A DNA stretch of 64,000 bases. Origin: Heterotrichella gracilis (Eukaryota > Sar > Xanthophyceae > Tribonematales > Xanthonemataceae). The notes beneath the pieces are model-generated. The model saw only the letters and a list, made by a program, of their open reading frames with translations. It ran no database searches and was not told the DNA's origin. The DNA lies in contig JAULBX010022186.1 in assembly GCA_032358255.1 (NCBI GenBank), positions 308,555-372,554 of the forward strand, given 5' to 3'. Positions 8,769 to 16,655 of the stretch are shown one piece after another; the stretch's first letter is position 1; each line of letters opens with the position of its first letter. A program made the translations under genes and the position numbers.

Positions 8769-10367
8769 TTACTTTTTTAACTCCTTAAAATTCCTGTCAA
8801 TGTATTTTTCAGATGGTAATAATGAGTCCTGGATCCTTTTGGCATAGCGGATACTGGCAAGGATCTCTTTTTGCTTTTCCTCTACTAAAGTCTTTTGTTT
8901 TTGAGTTTCTTTCTCTTTTATTTCTATCAATTGTTTTTGATTGCGGATGATCCTGAAACGGTTAACCATGAATAGCGCAAACAAGGCGATCATTGTTAAC
9001 CCACCGTACAAAGCATAACGTTGTGTTTTTTCTTGTTTAAATTGGGCGGCTATAACTTTCTTTTCTTCAACTGTTTTTACACTGTCGGCAGTAATTTTCT
9101 TTTCGTATTCAAATTGATACTCCTGTTTTATACTTTCGTTTCTATCACGCATGTGTAAAAGACTATCTCTGTAAAAGATATACTTCTCATGCATTTCTAA
9201 AGCATCCGCAGTGTTATTTTCTGCTTTGTAAACATCGTAAAGAAGGTTTGTTGACTGCGATAGTAATTCCAAATTACCAATTTCTTTGTTCAGTCGGTAC
9301 GCTTCTATACCATATTGCCGCGCGGTAGCATAATTTTTTTGTTCAAAATTTACTTTGCCAATGTTTGCACGAACGGTTGCGATACCAACTTTTGACCCGG
9401 CATCGGTAAATATTTTTAGTGCTTTTTCATAATACTGCAACGAAATGGGTAATTCATCTTTATTTTTATAGGTTGCGCCAATATAGTTATATGCACGGCC
9501 CACACCCATTGTGTTGTTTGAAGCTTCAAATATCTTTAACCCTTTTAAATAATAATATCGGGCATTTACAAATTTCCCTTTGTGTTTATAAACACTTCCT
9601 ATGTTTAGTAGCACAGTACCCATTCCGTTTTTATTATTTTTTTCGGTGTATAGTTTTAAACTTTTAAGAAAATAGCTCAAAGCTTTTGGATATTCTCGCT
9701 GAGTAAGGTAAACGTTGGCAATACTATTTATATCAGAGGCGAGTCCGGTTTTTTTATCTGTTTGTTCCCAAATTTTATAACTTTTATGAAAATGTTCTAA
9801 TGCTTTTGGCAGGTTACCTTGTCCTTCATACATAACACCTATGTTATGCAACGAATGCGCTTCGCCTTCTTTACTGCCTAGTTCTTCACTTATCTTCAAA
9901 CTTTTAGTAAAATAAGAAATTGCAAGGTTCATATCGCCTTGATAGTGGTAAGCCGAACCAATATTATTATACGTGCTGGCAAGCCCCCTTTTGTTAGCAT
10001 GTGTTTCGTATATTTTTAAAGCTTTATTAAATTTTACAAGCGCGCCATCGATATCGCCTGTTTGATTAGCATAGCTACCCAAACTGTTTAAATTTGCTGC
10101 CAAGTGGATTGAAAAATTGTTTCTTTCCAGCGGTGTCAAATTATTGGATGAAAGATTCTTTTCAGCTATTTGTATTACTATTCTTGAATAAATTTGCCAA
10201 ATAGAATCGTTGTCTTCTAGTTCAATAAGATCATTTAAAAGATTACAACGTGTAGTATCATGCATTTTCCCTTTTAATGCCAGCAAGAGAGAATCTTTTG
10301 TTTTATTTTGAGAAACAAAATTTAAACAATAAAATAAAAATGCTATTATGAATAAATGCTTTTTCAT
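8769..10367 (-). CDS. TPR membrane protein ending at a SpoIIE-phosphatase-type linker (no phosphatase domain)
   Basis: A signal peptide (to about residue 20) is followed by six or seven TPR units of 40 residues (repeats such as YNNIGSAYHYQGD and HNIGVMYEGQGN), then one membrane helix (ALYGGLTMIALFALFMV, about residue 455) and a cytoplasmic coiled coil. The last 30 residues, SIRYAKRIQDSLLPSEKYI, match the helix that in Bacteroidota TPR-SpoIIE proteins leads directly into the PP2C-like phosphatase. Here the protein stops about ten residues later, and convergent coding DNA leaves no room for the domain. A relative at 17607-18920 stops at the same place. It may be a scaffold that partners with a kinase or phosphatase encoded elsewhere; this is inference. 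Confidence 0.8.
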   Translation of the reverse strand: MKKHLFIIAFLFYCLNFVSQNKTKDSLLLALKGKMHDTTRCNLLNDLIELEDNDSIWQIYSRIVIQIAEKNLSSNNLTPLERNNFSIHLAANLNSLGSYANQTGDIDGALVKFNKALKIYETHANKRGLASTYNNIGSAYHYQGDMNLAISYFTKSLKISEELGSKEGEAHSLHNIGVMYEGQGNLPKALEHFHKSYKIWEQTDKKTGLASDINSIANVYLTQREYPKALSYFLKSLKLYTEKNNKNGMGTVLLNIGSVYKHKGKFVNARYYYLKGLKIFEASNNTMGVGRAYNYIGATYKNKDELPISLQYYEKALKIFTDAGSKVGIATVRANIGKVNFEQKNYATARQYGIEAYRLNKEIGNLELLSQSTNLLYDVYKAENNTADALEMHEKYIFYRDSLLHMRDRNESIKQEYQFEYEKKITADSVKTVEEKKVIAAQFKQEKTQRYALYGGLTMIALFALFMVNRFRIIRNQKQLIEIKEKETQKQKTLVEEKQKEILASIRYAKRIQDSLLPSEKYIDRNFKELKK

Positions 10368-10395
10368 TGTTTAATTTCCTCAAAAAGAAATACTA

Positions 10396-11661
10396 TTAGT
10401 TAAAGAAAGACTTGCTACCGTTAACTATGCCTACAACCCTACCCGCCAGCGATTTCCCAAAGAAAGGCGAGTTCTTTGACTTTGAAAAATTTGTTTTTTC
10501 AGTTAAAGTAGTACTTTCAGTAAGCGAGAAAACCGTTAGGTTAGCCTCGTTACCTTCTGCAATTATAGGTGTTTTAATTCCAAGGATCTTATAGGCATTG
10601 TCGGACATCGACCTTACTATAGAATCAATATTTTTATCTTTCAACGCTTCCATAGCGCATGAAAAAGCCGTTTGAAGGTTGATCATACCAAAGTCCGCTA
10701 GGTCAAATTCAAGGTCTTTACTTTCTACATCCTGCGGAAAATGGTCGCTTACAATTACATCAATTACACCACTCGTCACCCCGTTCCTTAAAGCCTGTAC
10801 ATCTTTTTTCGAACGCAGTGGTGGATTTACTTTGTAGTTAGTATCAAATTCAGTTAAGGTTGTATCGTCTAAGTATAAATTTACAGCAGCCACACCACAG
10901 CTTATGTTTAAACCGGCAGCTTTTGCTTTCTTGATCATTTCTACACTGCCTTTTGTACTTACAGTTGGAATGTGCAATTTGCCTCCAATGTATTCTAAAA
11001 TGGCCAGGTTTCTTTGAAGGTTAAGTTCTTCTGCTAAAACAGGAATGCCTTTTAAACCTAAAGTTGTAGATACCTCTCCTTCGTTGATCTGCCCACCGTT
11101 TGAAATGCTCTCATCGTCACAATGTGTTACAATAAAAGAGTTAACGTTATTGGAATACTGTAAGGCACGCATGATCATGCCGGCATCTTTTATGGCGTGT
11201 TTGTAATCGCTGAAACCAATAGCGCCCGATTTTTTCATATCGTGCATTTCGGCCAGGTCTTTCCCTTTTCCGTCAACAGTAATGGTTCCAAAAGGTAAAA
11301 TGTTTACCAGTTTATTTTCAGTTTTATTAAGTATGTATTCTATCTGCGATTTATTATGTAATGCAGGGTTGTTGTAGCTGTGAATGCAAACAGACGTAAA
11401 ACCGCCGGCAGCTGCACCTTTAATAACTGTTTCGAGCGTTTCTTTGTGTTCAAAGCCCGGATCGCAGGAAACAGCCTGCATATCCACCCAACCGTTAGAA
11501 ACTTGTAGGTCGCTGCCTTCAATTGTTTTTACGGTTCCTTTGGGAGTTATGTTCTTCTTAATTTCAACAATCACGCCGCCTTCAATTAAAATATCAACCG
11601 TTTTATCGTAAAACGGCGAGTTGGTTGCTAAGATCCGTGCTTGTTTAATTAATATGTTCAT
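10396..11661 (-). CDS. Dihydroorotase-like protein with degenerate metal site
   Basis: The 421-residue amidohydrolase matches class I dihydroorotase along its length: DMQAVSCDPGFEHKETLE, THCDDES, HIPTVSTKGSVEMI and VSDHFPQD. In the catalytic family these read D-x-HxH-x-R-P-G, HAED, H-VST-GS and DHAPH. Here the HxH metal pair is QAV and the histidine before VST is threonine; only the aspartate of SDH remains clear. Such degenerate homologues are known to pair with aspartate carbamoyltransferase in some bacteria, so a structural role in pyrimidine synthesis is possible; activity is doubtful. It sits 7 bases after the BatA gene. Confidence 0.8.
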   Translation of the reverse strand: MNILIKQARILATNSPFYDKTVDILIEGGVIVEIKKNITPKGTVKTIEGSDLQVSNGWVDMQAVSCDPGFEHKETLETVIKGAAAGGFTSVCIHSYNNPALHNKSQIEYILNKTENKLVNILPFGTITVDGKGKDLAEMHDMKKSGAIGFSDYKHAIKDAGMIMRALQYSNNVNSFIVTHCDDESISNGGQINEGEVSTTLGLKGIPVLAEELNLQRNLAILEYIGGKLHIPTVSTKGSVEMIKKAKAAGLNISCGVAAVNLYLDDTTLTEFDTNYKVNPPLRSKKDVQALRNGVTSGVIDVIVSDHFPQDVESKDLEFDLADFGMINLQTAFSCAMEALKDKNIDSIVRSMSDNAYKILGIKTPIIAEGNEANLTVFSLTESTTLTEKTNFSKSKNSPFFGKSLAGRVVGIVNGSKSFFN

Positions 11662-11668
11662 CTTTTAT

Positions 11669-13720
11669 TTATTTTAAAAATCGTAGTAAAGCTATTTCAA
11701 TTCCTATAAACAACAGGGTTAAGATAATAAATATTTTCCACAGTTTTTTACCCTCGGCTCCCTGCTGGATCTGACCAGTTATATCAATACTTGTGTCTTC
11801 AATTAACTGTATGTTTTTAAAGGCTTTATCATCGATTATCTTCTTTAATTGTTCAGTGTCAAGACACTTTAAATTTGACTCTTTTCTTGAATAATTAAAG
11901 GCTAAAGGCAATAATAAAGTAGTGTTACGCTGCACTTCAAAAAAGCCCGGCAAATTGATCTGGCGCTGCGTATACAAAGCCATACTGTTATTCAACGCTC
12001 TTGATTCAGGAATAACATCCAGCAATCCACCAACCTGTTTTATATGTGGCGGTTGATCTGCTGAAGCAATGTCGTTCTTAATATTGATAACAACATTAGA
12101 ACTTGCCTGGTAAGATAATGGCAACGACTTTAAACTATTAAAACAAATTTGGTAGAAGGTTGGTACGAATAATGCGTGCTTAGGGAAATTAGTACACTTT
12201 TCATTTAACGGTACCGAGAACAAGTAAACCAAAGCGTTGTCTTTCCTGCTTAGTCCAAATAAGGCATCTGAGTTTTGAAGCATCAAAATAGTTTCAAAAT
12301 CCATGTTGTTTGTTCTGGCAAGCTTAAAATGGTTAGTAACGAGTGGTAAATTCAAACGATCGCTGATTTTTTCGAAAACCCCGGCGTAAAATTTAGAAGC
12401 CATTTCTATTTTGTCGACTTTTAATTTACTACTATCTAAAGCCACTAAATTTGGCATTTGCAGCATCGTCAGCGCCTGATTGTATGAAGGGATATTAGCA
12501 TTTTGTGCGGGAATAAAAACTACAGACCCACCCGTATTAGTAAACTTGGTCACTTCGGCCATTAAGCCAGAGCTAAGTTCTGCGAGCTGGTTTAAAATAA
12601 CAACATCGCTGGTTTTAAAAGCGCCAAAATCTATGGCTTGTTCTGAGAATGAATTCAGTTTAAATAAACTGTCTGTTTTAAAGAGCGTAGCAATGGCATT
12701 GTCCTGCGTTTGATCTTTACCGTTTATTAAACAAACAGACACATTTACTTTAGAGTTAAAAGCAAAGAACAATTCATCATCAAAGGTGATGGGAAAATCC
12801 TCAATTTTTATGGATCCGTAATTAACACCTTCTTTCTTGCATTCAAAGGTAAATTGGATCTCTTTTTTTGAATTGGCTTCTACCGAAAAAGAGCTAATTG
12901 CAATTTGTTGTTTATTTAAAAATAGTTTGGCGGAACCGATCTCTAAGTTTACGTTACCATAGTTAACAATGTTAGCATGTAATTTTTGAATGAATCCTTT
13001 TTGCTGTAAAGGCGTTTCAAACCAACAAGTATCAATATAAATATTGTTTACCTCATTTGCTTTTAAGGGCACCAGGGTTACTTTAACGGCTGTGTCGTTC
13101 TGGATCTCGTTTAAGTTAAAGGTTGTTTCCTGCGCATCGCTTAATGCATAGATCTTTTGATCTGCCAGATTCGAAGATCCTAAAAATTCTGTTTGACGTT
13201 TTAAAACATCGCTGTATAAGCGAGTGGCAGAAGATATCTTTACTTCATCTATAACGTTAATAGCATCTTCTTTAGAGTTAAAGCGCTGGTGTTTGCCCTC
13301 AAAATCATTAGTAATAATTTGAAATTTATCGCCATTACCAAAGGCTTTAATGATCTCTTTTGCTTTGTTCTTAGCTATTTCCAGTAATGGCCCCTGCTTA
13401 TTAACGTTCTCCATACTAAAGGAGTTGTCGATGTAAATGCTTACCGCTTTTGCGCCGGTGTTGGTTATTACGGTATCCTTATCAAAAAGTACAGGTTGGC
13501 AAAAGGCCAGAACAAGACAAGCAATAGCAAGGCAACGGGCAATTAGAACAAGGATCTCTCTTAAACGCGATTTGGATTTGCTTTGATGTTGTAATTCTTT
13601 TAAAAATTTGACATTGGTAAAGTAAACCTTTTTGTAACGCCTGAAATTAAATAAATGAATAATAATTGGAATTGTAACCGCCGCCAAAGCCCATAAAAAT
13701 GCGGGATAAACAAACATCAT
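11669..13720 (-). CDS. BatA-domain / von Willebrand A membrane protein
   Basis: A 683-residue protein that starts with the BatA N-terminal module: FVYPAFLWALAAVTIPIIIHLFNFRRYKKVYF, spanning the first membrane helix, then a second helix at about residue 60-80. The VWA-like domain follows with the MIDAS-type start AVSIYIDNSFSM at about residues 92-103. A C-terminal helix (WKIFIILTLLFIGIEIALL) closes the protein. It resembles the stand-alone BatA-like proteins of Bacteroidota, with the bulk probably on the periplasmic face. Its function is not established; some Bat proteins support aerotolerance. Confidence 0.85.
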   Translation of the reverse strand: MMFVYPAFLWALAAVTIPIIIHLFNFRRYKKVYFTNVKFLKELQHQSKSKSRLREILVLIARCLAIACLVLAFCQPVLFDKDTVITNTGAKAVSIYIDNSFSMENVNKQGPLLEIAKNKAKEIIKAFGNGDKFQIITNDFEGKHQRFNSKEDAINVIDEVKISSATRLYSDVLKRQTEFLGSSNLADQKIYALSDAQETTFNLNEIQNDTAVKVTLVPLKANEVNNIYIDTCWFETPLQQKGFIQKLHANIVNYGNVNLEIGSAKLFLNKQQIAISSFSVEANSKKEIQFTFECKKEGVNYGSIKIEDFPITFDDELFFAFNSKVNVSVCLINGKDQTQDNAIATLFKTDSLFKLNSFSEQAIDFGAFKTSDVVILNQLAELSSGLMAEVTKFTNTGGSVVFIPAQNANIPSYNQALTMLQMPNLVALDSSKLKVDKIEMASKFYAGVFEKISDRLNLPLVTNHFKLARTNNMDFETILMLQNSDALFGLSRKDNALVYLFSVPLNEKCTNFPKHALFVPTFYQICFNSLKSLPLSYQASSNVVINIKNDIASADQPPHIKQVGGLLDVIPESRALNNSMALYTQRQINLPGFFEVQRNTTLLLPLAFNYSRKESNLKCLDTEQLKKIIDDKAFKNIQLIEDTSIDITGQIQQGAEGKKLWKIFIILTLLFIGIEIALLRFLK

Positions 13721-13890
13721 AGAGCATAAAGTTACAAATTTGCCGGAGTTTTACAAAGGGGAATTCTTGTTTTTTCTTAAATAACCTTAAAACAGTGTTT
13801 TACTCTATTGACAAAGGATGCAGGACACATGACTCCTGACCAAAGCCTTAAAAACTTTGAACTTTCCAAACTTTGAACTTAATTAATTCG

Positions 13891-13898
13891 TAAGTTTG
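13891..13898 (+). promoter_or_regulatory. Bacteroidota -7 promoter box
   Basis: TAAGTTTG matches TAnnTTTG and lies six bases before the ATG at 13904. A TTTG at 13872-13875 could be the -33 element, at a slightly short spacing of 15 bases. Confidence 0.45.
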
Positions 13899-13903
13899 CC
13901 GCA

Positions 13904-14542
13904 ATGAATTCAGCTCTTGCCTCCATCGGAAAAAATCTACTGCTTATTGCCATTGTTGTACTATCGGCATTTAATTTTTTTTATGGCTGGTTTAACTGGA
14001 CTGAGTTATTAAAGATCCAACTCATTTTTGGTTTGGCCTACATTTTTTTAAGCTGCTACGAAGTATTAAATGCAAGTTACAAGGCCGCTTTACCGGTGCA
14101 ACGTTTTTCTTACTTTACATTTAGTTTGGTTGCCCTGCGCATTTTAAAGGCCAGTATTTTTGTAACCTTTGCGTTAATGCTTTATACTTCAGGCAGTCGT
14201 GCAAAATATTTATACGTTATTTGTTTAATAATTGCACTAACAGAGCTTATTGTATTATTTATTAAATACAAAAAAGGACTTTGCTTTATAAGTATTTACG
14301 CCAATTATTTATTATTTGCCGAAAGCCGGTTAAAAAAGATCTTTGCTTCAGAGATCGAGATCATAGAATTTAGGCATGAGATCTTTTACTTTGTGAAAAA
14401 AGATAAGAAGGCTTTTCAAATAAAATTAATTCATATTGACGATAAAGCCACATTCTTAGTTGCCATTAACGAATGGATAAACCGGAATAATGCCCCTGTA
14501 AGCAAAGAATCGAAAGAGAAGATCGCAAAGGCTTTAGTTTAG
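13904..14542 (+). CDS. Four-helix membrane protein with soluble C-terminal domain, unknown
   Basis: The 212-residue protein has four hydrophobic segments within the first 135 residues (LLLIAIVVLSAFNFFYGWF, LIFGLAYIFLSCYEVL, ALRILKASIFVTFALML, YLYVICLIIALTELIVLFI). A soluble part of about 75 residues follows, with EIEIIEFRHEIFYFVKKDKKAFQIKL, which looks like a small beta-sheet domain and could be PH-like. I do not recognise a named family. It is monocistronic, with its own promoter box, and lies just upstream of the cassette array. Confidence 0.6.
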   Translation: MNSALASIGKNLLLIAIVVLSAFNFFYGWFNWTELLKIQLIFGLAYIFLSCYEVLNASYKAALPVQRFSYFTFSLVALRILKASIFVTFALMLYTSGSRAKYLYVICLIIALTELIVLFIKYKKGLCFISIYANYLLFAESRLKKIFASEIEIIEFRHEIFYFVKKDKKAFQIKLIHIDDKATFLVAINEWINRNNAPVSKESKEKIAKALV

Positions 14543-14604
14543 TGCGTTGACTTATTTAAAAAAACGCTTATCTTAAATATGCAGATAAGGATGAAAAAAC
14601 TACC

Positions 14605-14631
14605 CCAATCTTGCAAAATTTACCAGATTGG
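14605..14631. repeat. Seven-base inverted repeat before the cassette array
   Basis: CCAATCT (14605-14611) and AGATTGG (14625-14631) are perfect inverted copies around a 13-base loop, 27 bases before the first cassette core. There is no T run after it, so it is a weak terminator at best. It could be part of an attI-like site, but there is no support for that beyond position. Confidence 0.35.
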
Positions 14632-14681
14632 AGCCATAAAGTCACCCCTATAAGGAAGTTATGTGCAACCAACCGACAAAC

Positions 14682-15113
14682 ATGAAAATCTTTCAGACAA
14701 TCATAATTTCGTTATTACTCGGTTTGACATCATGCAAATCAGACTCCAATTCTACAGACTGCGGTGAATTCTGGCATTCAGAATTCAAACCGGAAAAATT
14801 CGGACACGACGCTGCTATTTGGGATGAATATTTTCAAACAATACAAGTCGACAATAAGTTTTGTATTCATCTTATAAAGTATTTACCTTTTGACGATGAG
14901 TCTTATTATGTTGGCAGCGCTTTTGTAAAAAATGACACAATGCATTTCGACGTTCAAGAAAAATTGACTTTCTCATTTAAGAAGACACGAGAAATGACTT
15001 ACGGACTGAAGTTGTGCAATTTGTATTTCACATCAAAAAGCATCCCCAAAGTTATTTGCTGGGGTAACAATCCAAAGACAAAAAAAGGACCGAGTTTCCT
15101 TGACGTTGACTAA
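14682..15113 (+). CDS. Cassette 1: small lipoprotein, unknown function
   Basis: A 143-residue protein with a lipoprotein signal (MKIFQTIIISLLLGLTSCKS, lipobox LTSC). The rest is a compact polar domain with several aromatics (FWHSEFKPEKFGHDAAIWDE) and no recognisable motif. The frame opens 21 bases earlier at 14661, but that ATG belongs to the cassette core and would put seven polar residues before the signal peptide. The stop codon is 18 bases before the R''-like site. It is transcribed away from the upstream chromosomal gene with no clear promoter of its own, as is usual for cassettes. Confidence 0.7.
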   Translation: MKIFQTIIISLLLGLTSCKSDSNSTDCGEFWHSEFKPEKFGHDAAIWDEYFQTIQVDNKFCIHLIKYLPFDDESYYVGSAFVKNDTMHFDVQEKLTFSFKKTREMTYGLKLCNLYFTSKSIPKVICWGNNPKTKKGPSFLDVD

Positions 15114-15131
15114 ACTGTGTGCGGTTGAGCA

Positions 15132-15323
15132 GCACATAACAGCAAGCAATTGCGCAATGCGGCATTTCGGCGCATCGCAAAGCAAAGTTTTTGCCTGGCC
15201 GACGCCAGATTCTTTTTTTCATTTTGCTTTGCTAATAAACATTTGTACATTTAATAAACGTTTCGGCGGGCAGACAGATGAAGTTTTATAACCCGCACTG
15301 CGCAAGCTTGCCAAACGTTACCA
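15132..15323 (+). repeat. attC-like site 1 (class A)
   Basis: It begins with GCACATAAC, the complement of cassette 1's core, and ends CCAAACGTTA at cassette 2. Outer arms pair over about 20 bases: GCAAGCAATTGCGCAATGCG against CGCACTGCGCAAGCTTGC, with bulges. An inner pair, GCAAAGCAAA with TTTTGCTTTGC, continues the hairpin. At about 190 bases it is longer than typical attC sites. The right arm is closely similar to that of site 3 (shared AACGTTTCGGC and GCTTGCCAAACGTTA). Confidence 0.7.
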
Positions 15324-15366
15324 CGCATAGGGCGGACAGACATTCGGCAATGACGACTTCAGACAA

Positions 15367-15855
15367 ATGAAAGAAATTACTTTTCATAAAGACGAATATC
15401 TTCGCAAAGAAAATGCGGACGCCGACATCATTTGTATTGAGCCTCTTAATGGTCTCACCGACATTATCGCGACGAGTGTTGTGACTTTAACAGGCAGACA
15501 ATGGGAAATAAAAATTCGGTTTGACTGGAAAGACGATACGCAAATTAACGAATCAGACTTTCTCTATATACCCGAGACAAATGTAATTTTCTTTAAGGCG
15601 CTTAATCAATGGGGCGTTATAGACATTACAACAAAGACCTTAAAGCGACACGAAAACTCTTGTTGGTCTCCTTATATTGAAATAAATGAATCATACATTT
15701 ATATCCAAGACGATTTAGTTGCAGAGACCACAAAACTTAACGGTGACAAAATTCATTCGGTGCCAATAGACCCGCCGACTGAATCAAAAGACTTCGAGGA
15801 CAGAATTGAATTTAATAGCCCAATTATGGGACATCAAGTCTTGCGAAAAAAATAA
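15367..15855 (+). CDS. Cassette 2: soluble protein, unknown function
   Basis: A 162-residue protein without signal peptide or membrane segment. It begins MKEITFHKDEYLRKENADAD and is rich in acidic residues and beta-prone stretches (WEIKIRFDWKDDTQ, NVIFFKALNQWGVIDI, YIEINESYIYIQDDLV), which suggests a small beta-propeller or sandwich-like domain. I recognise no family. The gene starts 50 bases after the cassette core at 15317, and its stop lies about 50 bases before the R''-like site at 15906. Codon use looks GAC-richer than the flanking chromosome, as in the other cassettes. Confidence 0.6.
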   Translation: MKEITFHKDEYLRKENADADIICIEPLNGLTDIIATSVVTLTGRQWEIKIRFDWKDDTQINESDFLYIPETNVIFFKALNQWGVIDITTKTLKRHENSCWSPYIEINESYIYIQDDLVAETTKLNGDKIHSVPIDPPTESKDFEDRIEFNSPIMGHQVLRKK

Positions 15856-15905
15856 CACGACACGGCGGACACGTAAGCTAAGTTTAATCTGTGTGCGCCC
15901 TACGA

Positions 15906-16003
15906 CGTGGTAACAGCACCTACTTGCAATTTTTTGCGTGTTACTGCTCAAATGCATAACTTGGACTTAGCAAAAAACTGCCAGTAGCTGCAGAACGTTA
16001 GCA
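15906..16003 (+). repeat. attC-like site 2 (class B)
   Basis: It begins CGTGGTAAC, the complement of cassette 2's start; the wider match CGCCCTAnG-ACGTGGTAAC pairs with GTTACCACGCATAGGGCG at 15317. It ends GCAGAACGTTA at cassette 3. The arms CAGCACCTACTTGCAATTTTTTGC and the segment 15971-15994 pair at 19 of 24 positions, giving one long hairpin of about 95 bases, a normal attC size. The centre (GTTACTGCTCAAATG and TAACTTGGACTT) recurs in site 4. Confidence 0.75.
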
Positions 16004-16018
16004 CCAATTACCGCAGAC

Positions 16019-16417
16019 ATGAGAACTATTAAAAAAATATTCATTTTATTTGCAATTTCCGGTTTGACAAATTGTGACACTCCAGAGGATGGGGACATAA
16101 AAGTATTTAACGAAACAAATCAAATTTTAAGAATAACATATAATATTGGGCCTTCTAATGCTGTTGACACCATCACTAAAGACATTCAGCCTAGTGACAA
16201 CCTTCTCGTTAATTCGTTTGGCGGTTTTGGTAACAAAAAGACTTTTGAATGTTGCCCTAATAGAACTCAAATATTTTATATAAAATCCACTTTTGGTATT
16301 ATTAAAAAAGACCACAATAACTGTGACAATTGGACAATTCCAAATAAAAGGAAACTTAGAAGGTTTGGGAAAGAAAAAGTTAAATGTGAATTTTACGTAA
16401 CTCAGGCAGACCTGTAA
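16019..16417 (+). CDS. Cassette 3: small lipoprotein, unknown function
   Basis: A 132-residue protein with a lipoprotein signal (MRTIKKIFILFAISGLTNCD, lipobox LTNC). The mature part starts acidic (TPEDGDIKVFNETNQ) and has a short beta-rich domain with a CCPN motif and a second cysteine pair near the C-terminus (NNCDNW, KVKCEF), so disulfides are possible. No family recognised. It is the second lipoprotein in four cassettes. The gene starts 22 bases after its cassette core; the stop is 38 bases before the R''-like site. Confidence 0.65.
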   Translation: MRTIKKIFILFAISGLTNCDTPEDGDIKVFNETNQILRITYNIGPSNAVDTITKDIQPSDNLLVNSFGGFGNKKTFECCPNRTQIFYIKSTFGIIKKDHNNCDNWTIPNKRKLRRFGKEKVKCEFYVTQADL

Positions 16418-16454
16418 GTAGACACCAACTTGAAAAACTGTGTGGCGGTAACTC

Positions 16455-16633
16455 GGTGCTAACAGCAAGCAAGCGCAAGCGGGCAGACGAATAAGGCTTT
16501 TGCAAAGTCAAGGTCGCTTCGCGGACAGAGATTTTCATTTTGCAAAAGGCTAAGAAACATGTATCTTTAAATTAACGTTTCGGCAGACAATGTTTCATAA
16601 ACCCGCCTCGCGCCTGCTTGCCAAACGTTATGG
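16455..16633 (+). repeat. attC-like site 3 (class A)
   Basis: It begins GGTGCTAAC, the complement of cassette 3's GTTAGCACC; the wider flank GGCGGTAACTCGGTGCTAAC pairs with GTTAGCACCAATTACCGC. It ends GCTTGCCAAACGTTA at cassette 4. Outer arms AGCAAGCAAGCGCAAGCGGG and CCCGCCTCGCGCCTGCTTGCC pair well, and an inner palindrome AGGCTTTTGCAAA with TTTTGCAAAAGGCT extends the hairpin. The right arm is homologous to that of site 1. Length is about 178 bases. Confidence 0.7.
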
Positions 16634-16655
16634 GCAAGCTTAGACAAGGACACCA

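Noticed and set aside
8769-10367. Frameshift as the cause of the missing phosphatase domain
   Set aside because: No phosphatase-like sequence exists in any frame beyond the stop; coding DNA of the convergent gene begins two bases away.
15100-15291. Plus-strand frame of 63 codons across the first attC-like site
   Set aside because: It reads through the hairpin sequence, begins inside the cassette 1 gene, and has no protein-like features.
16127-16468. Minus-strand frame of 113 codons over cassette 3
   Set aside because: It is antisense to a lipoprotein gene with a proper signal and crosses into the recombination site.
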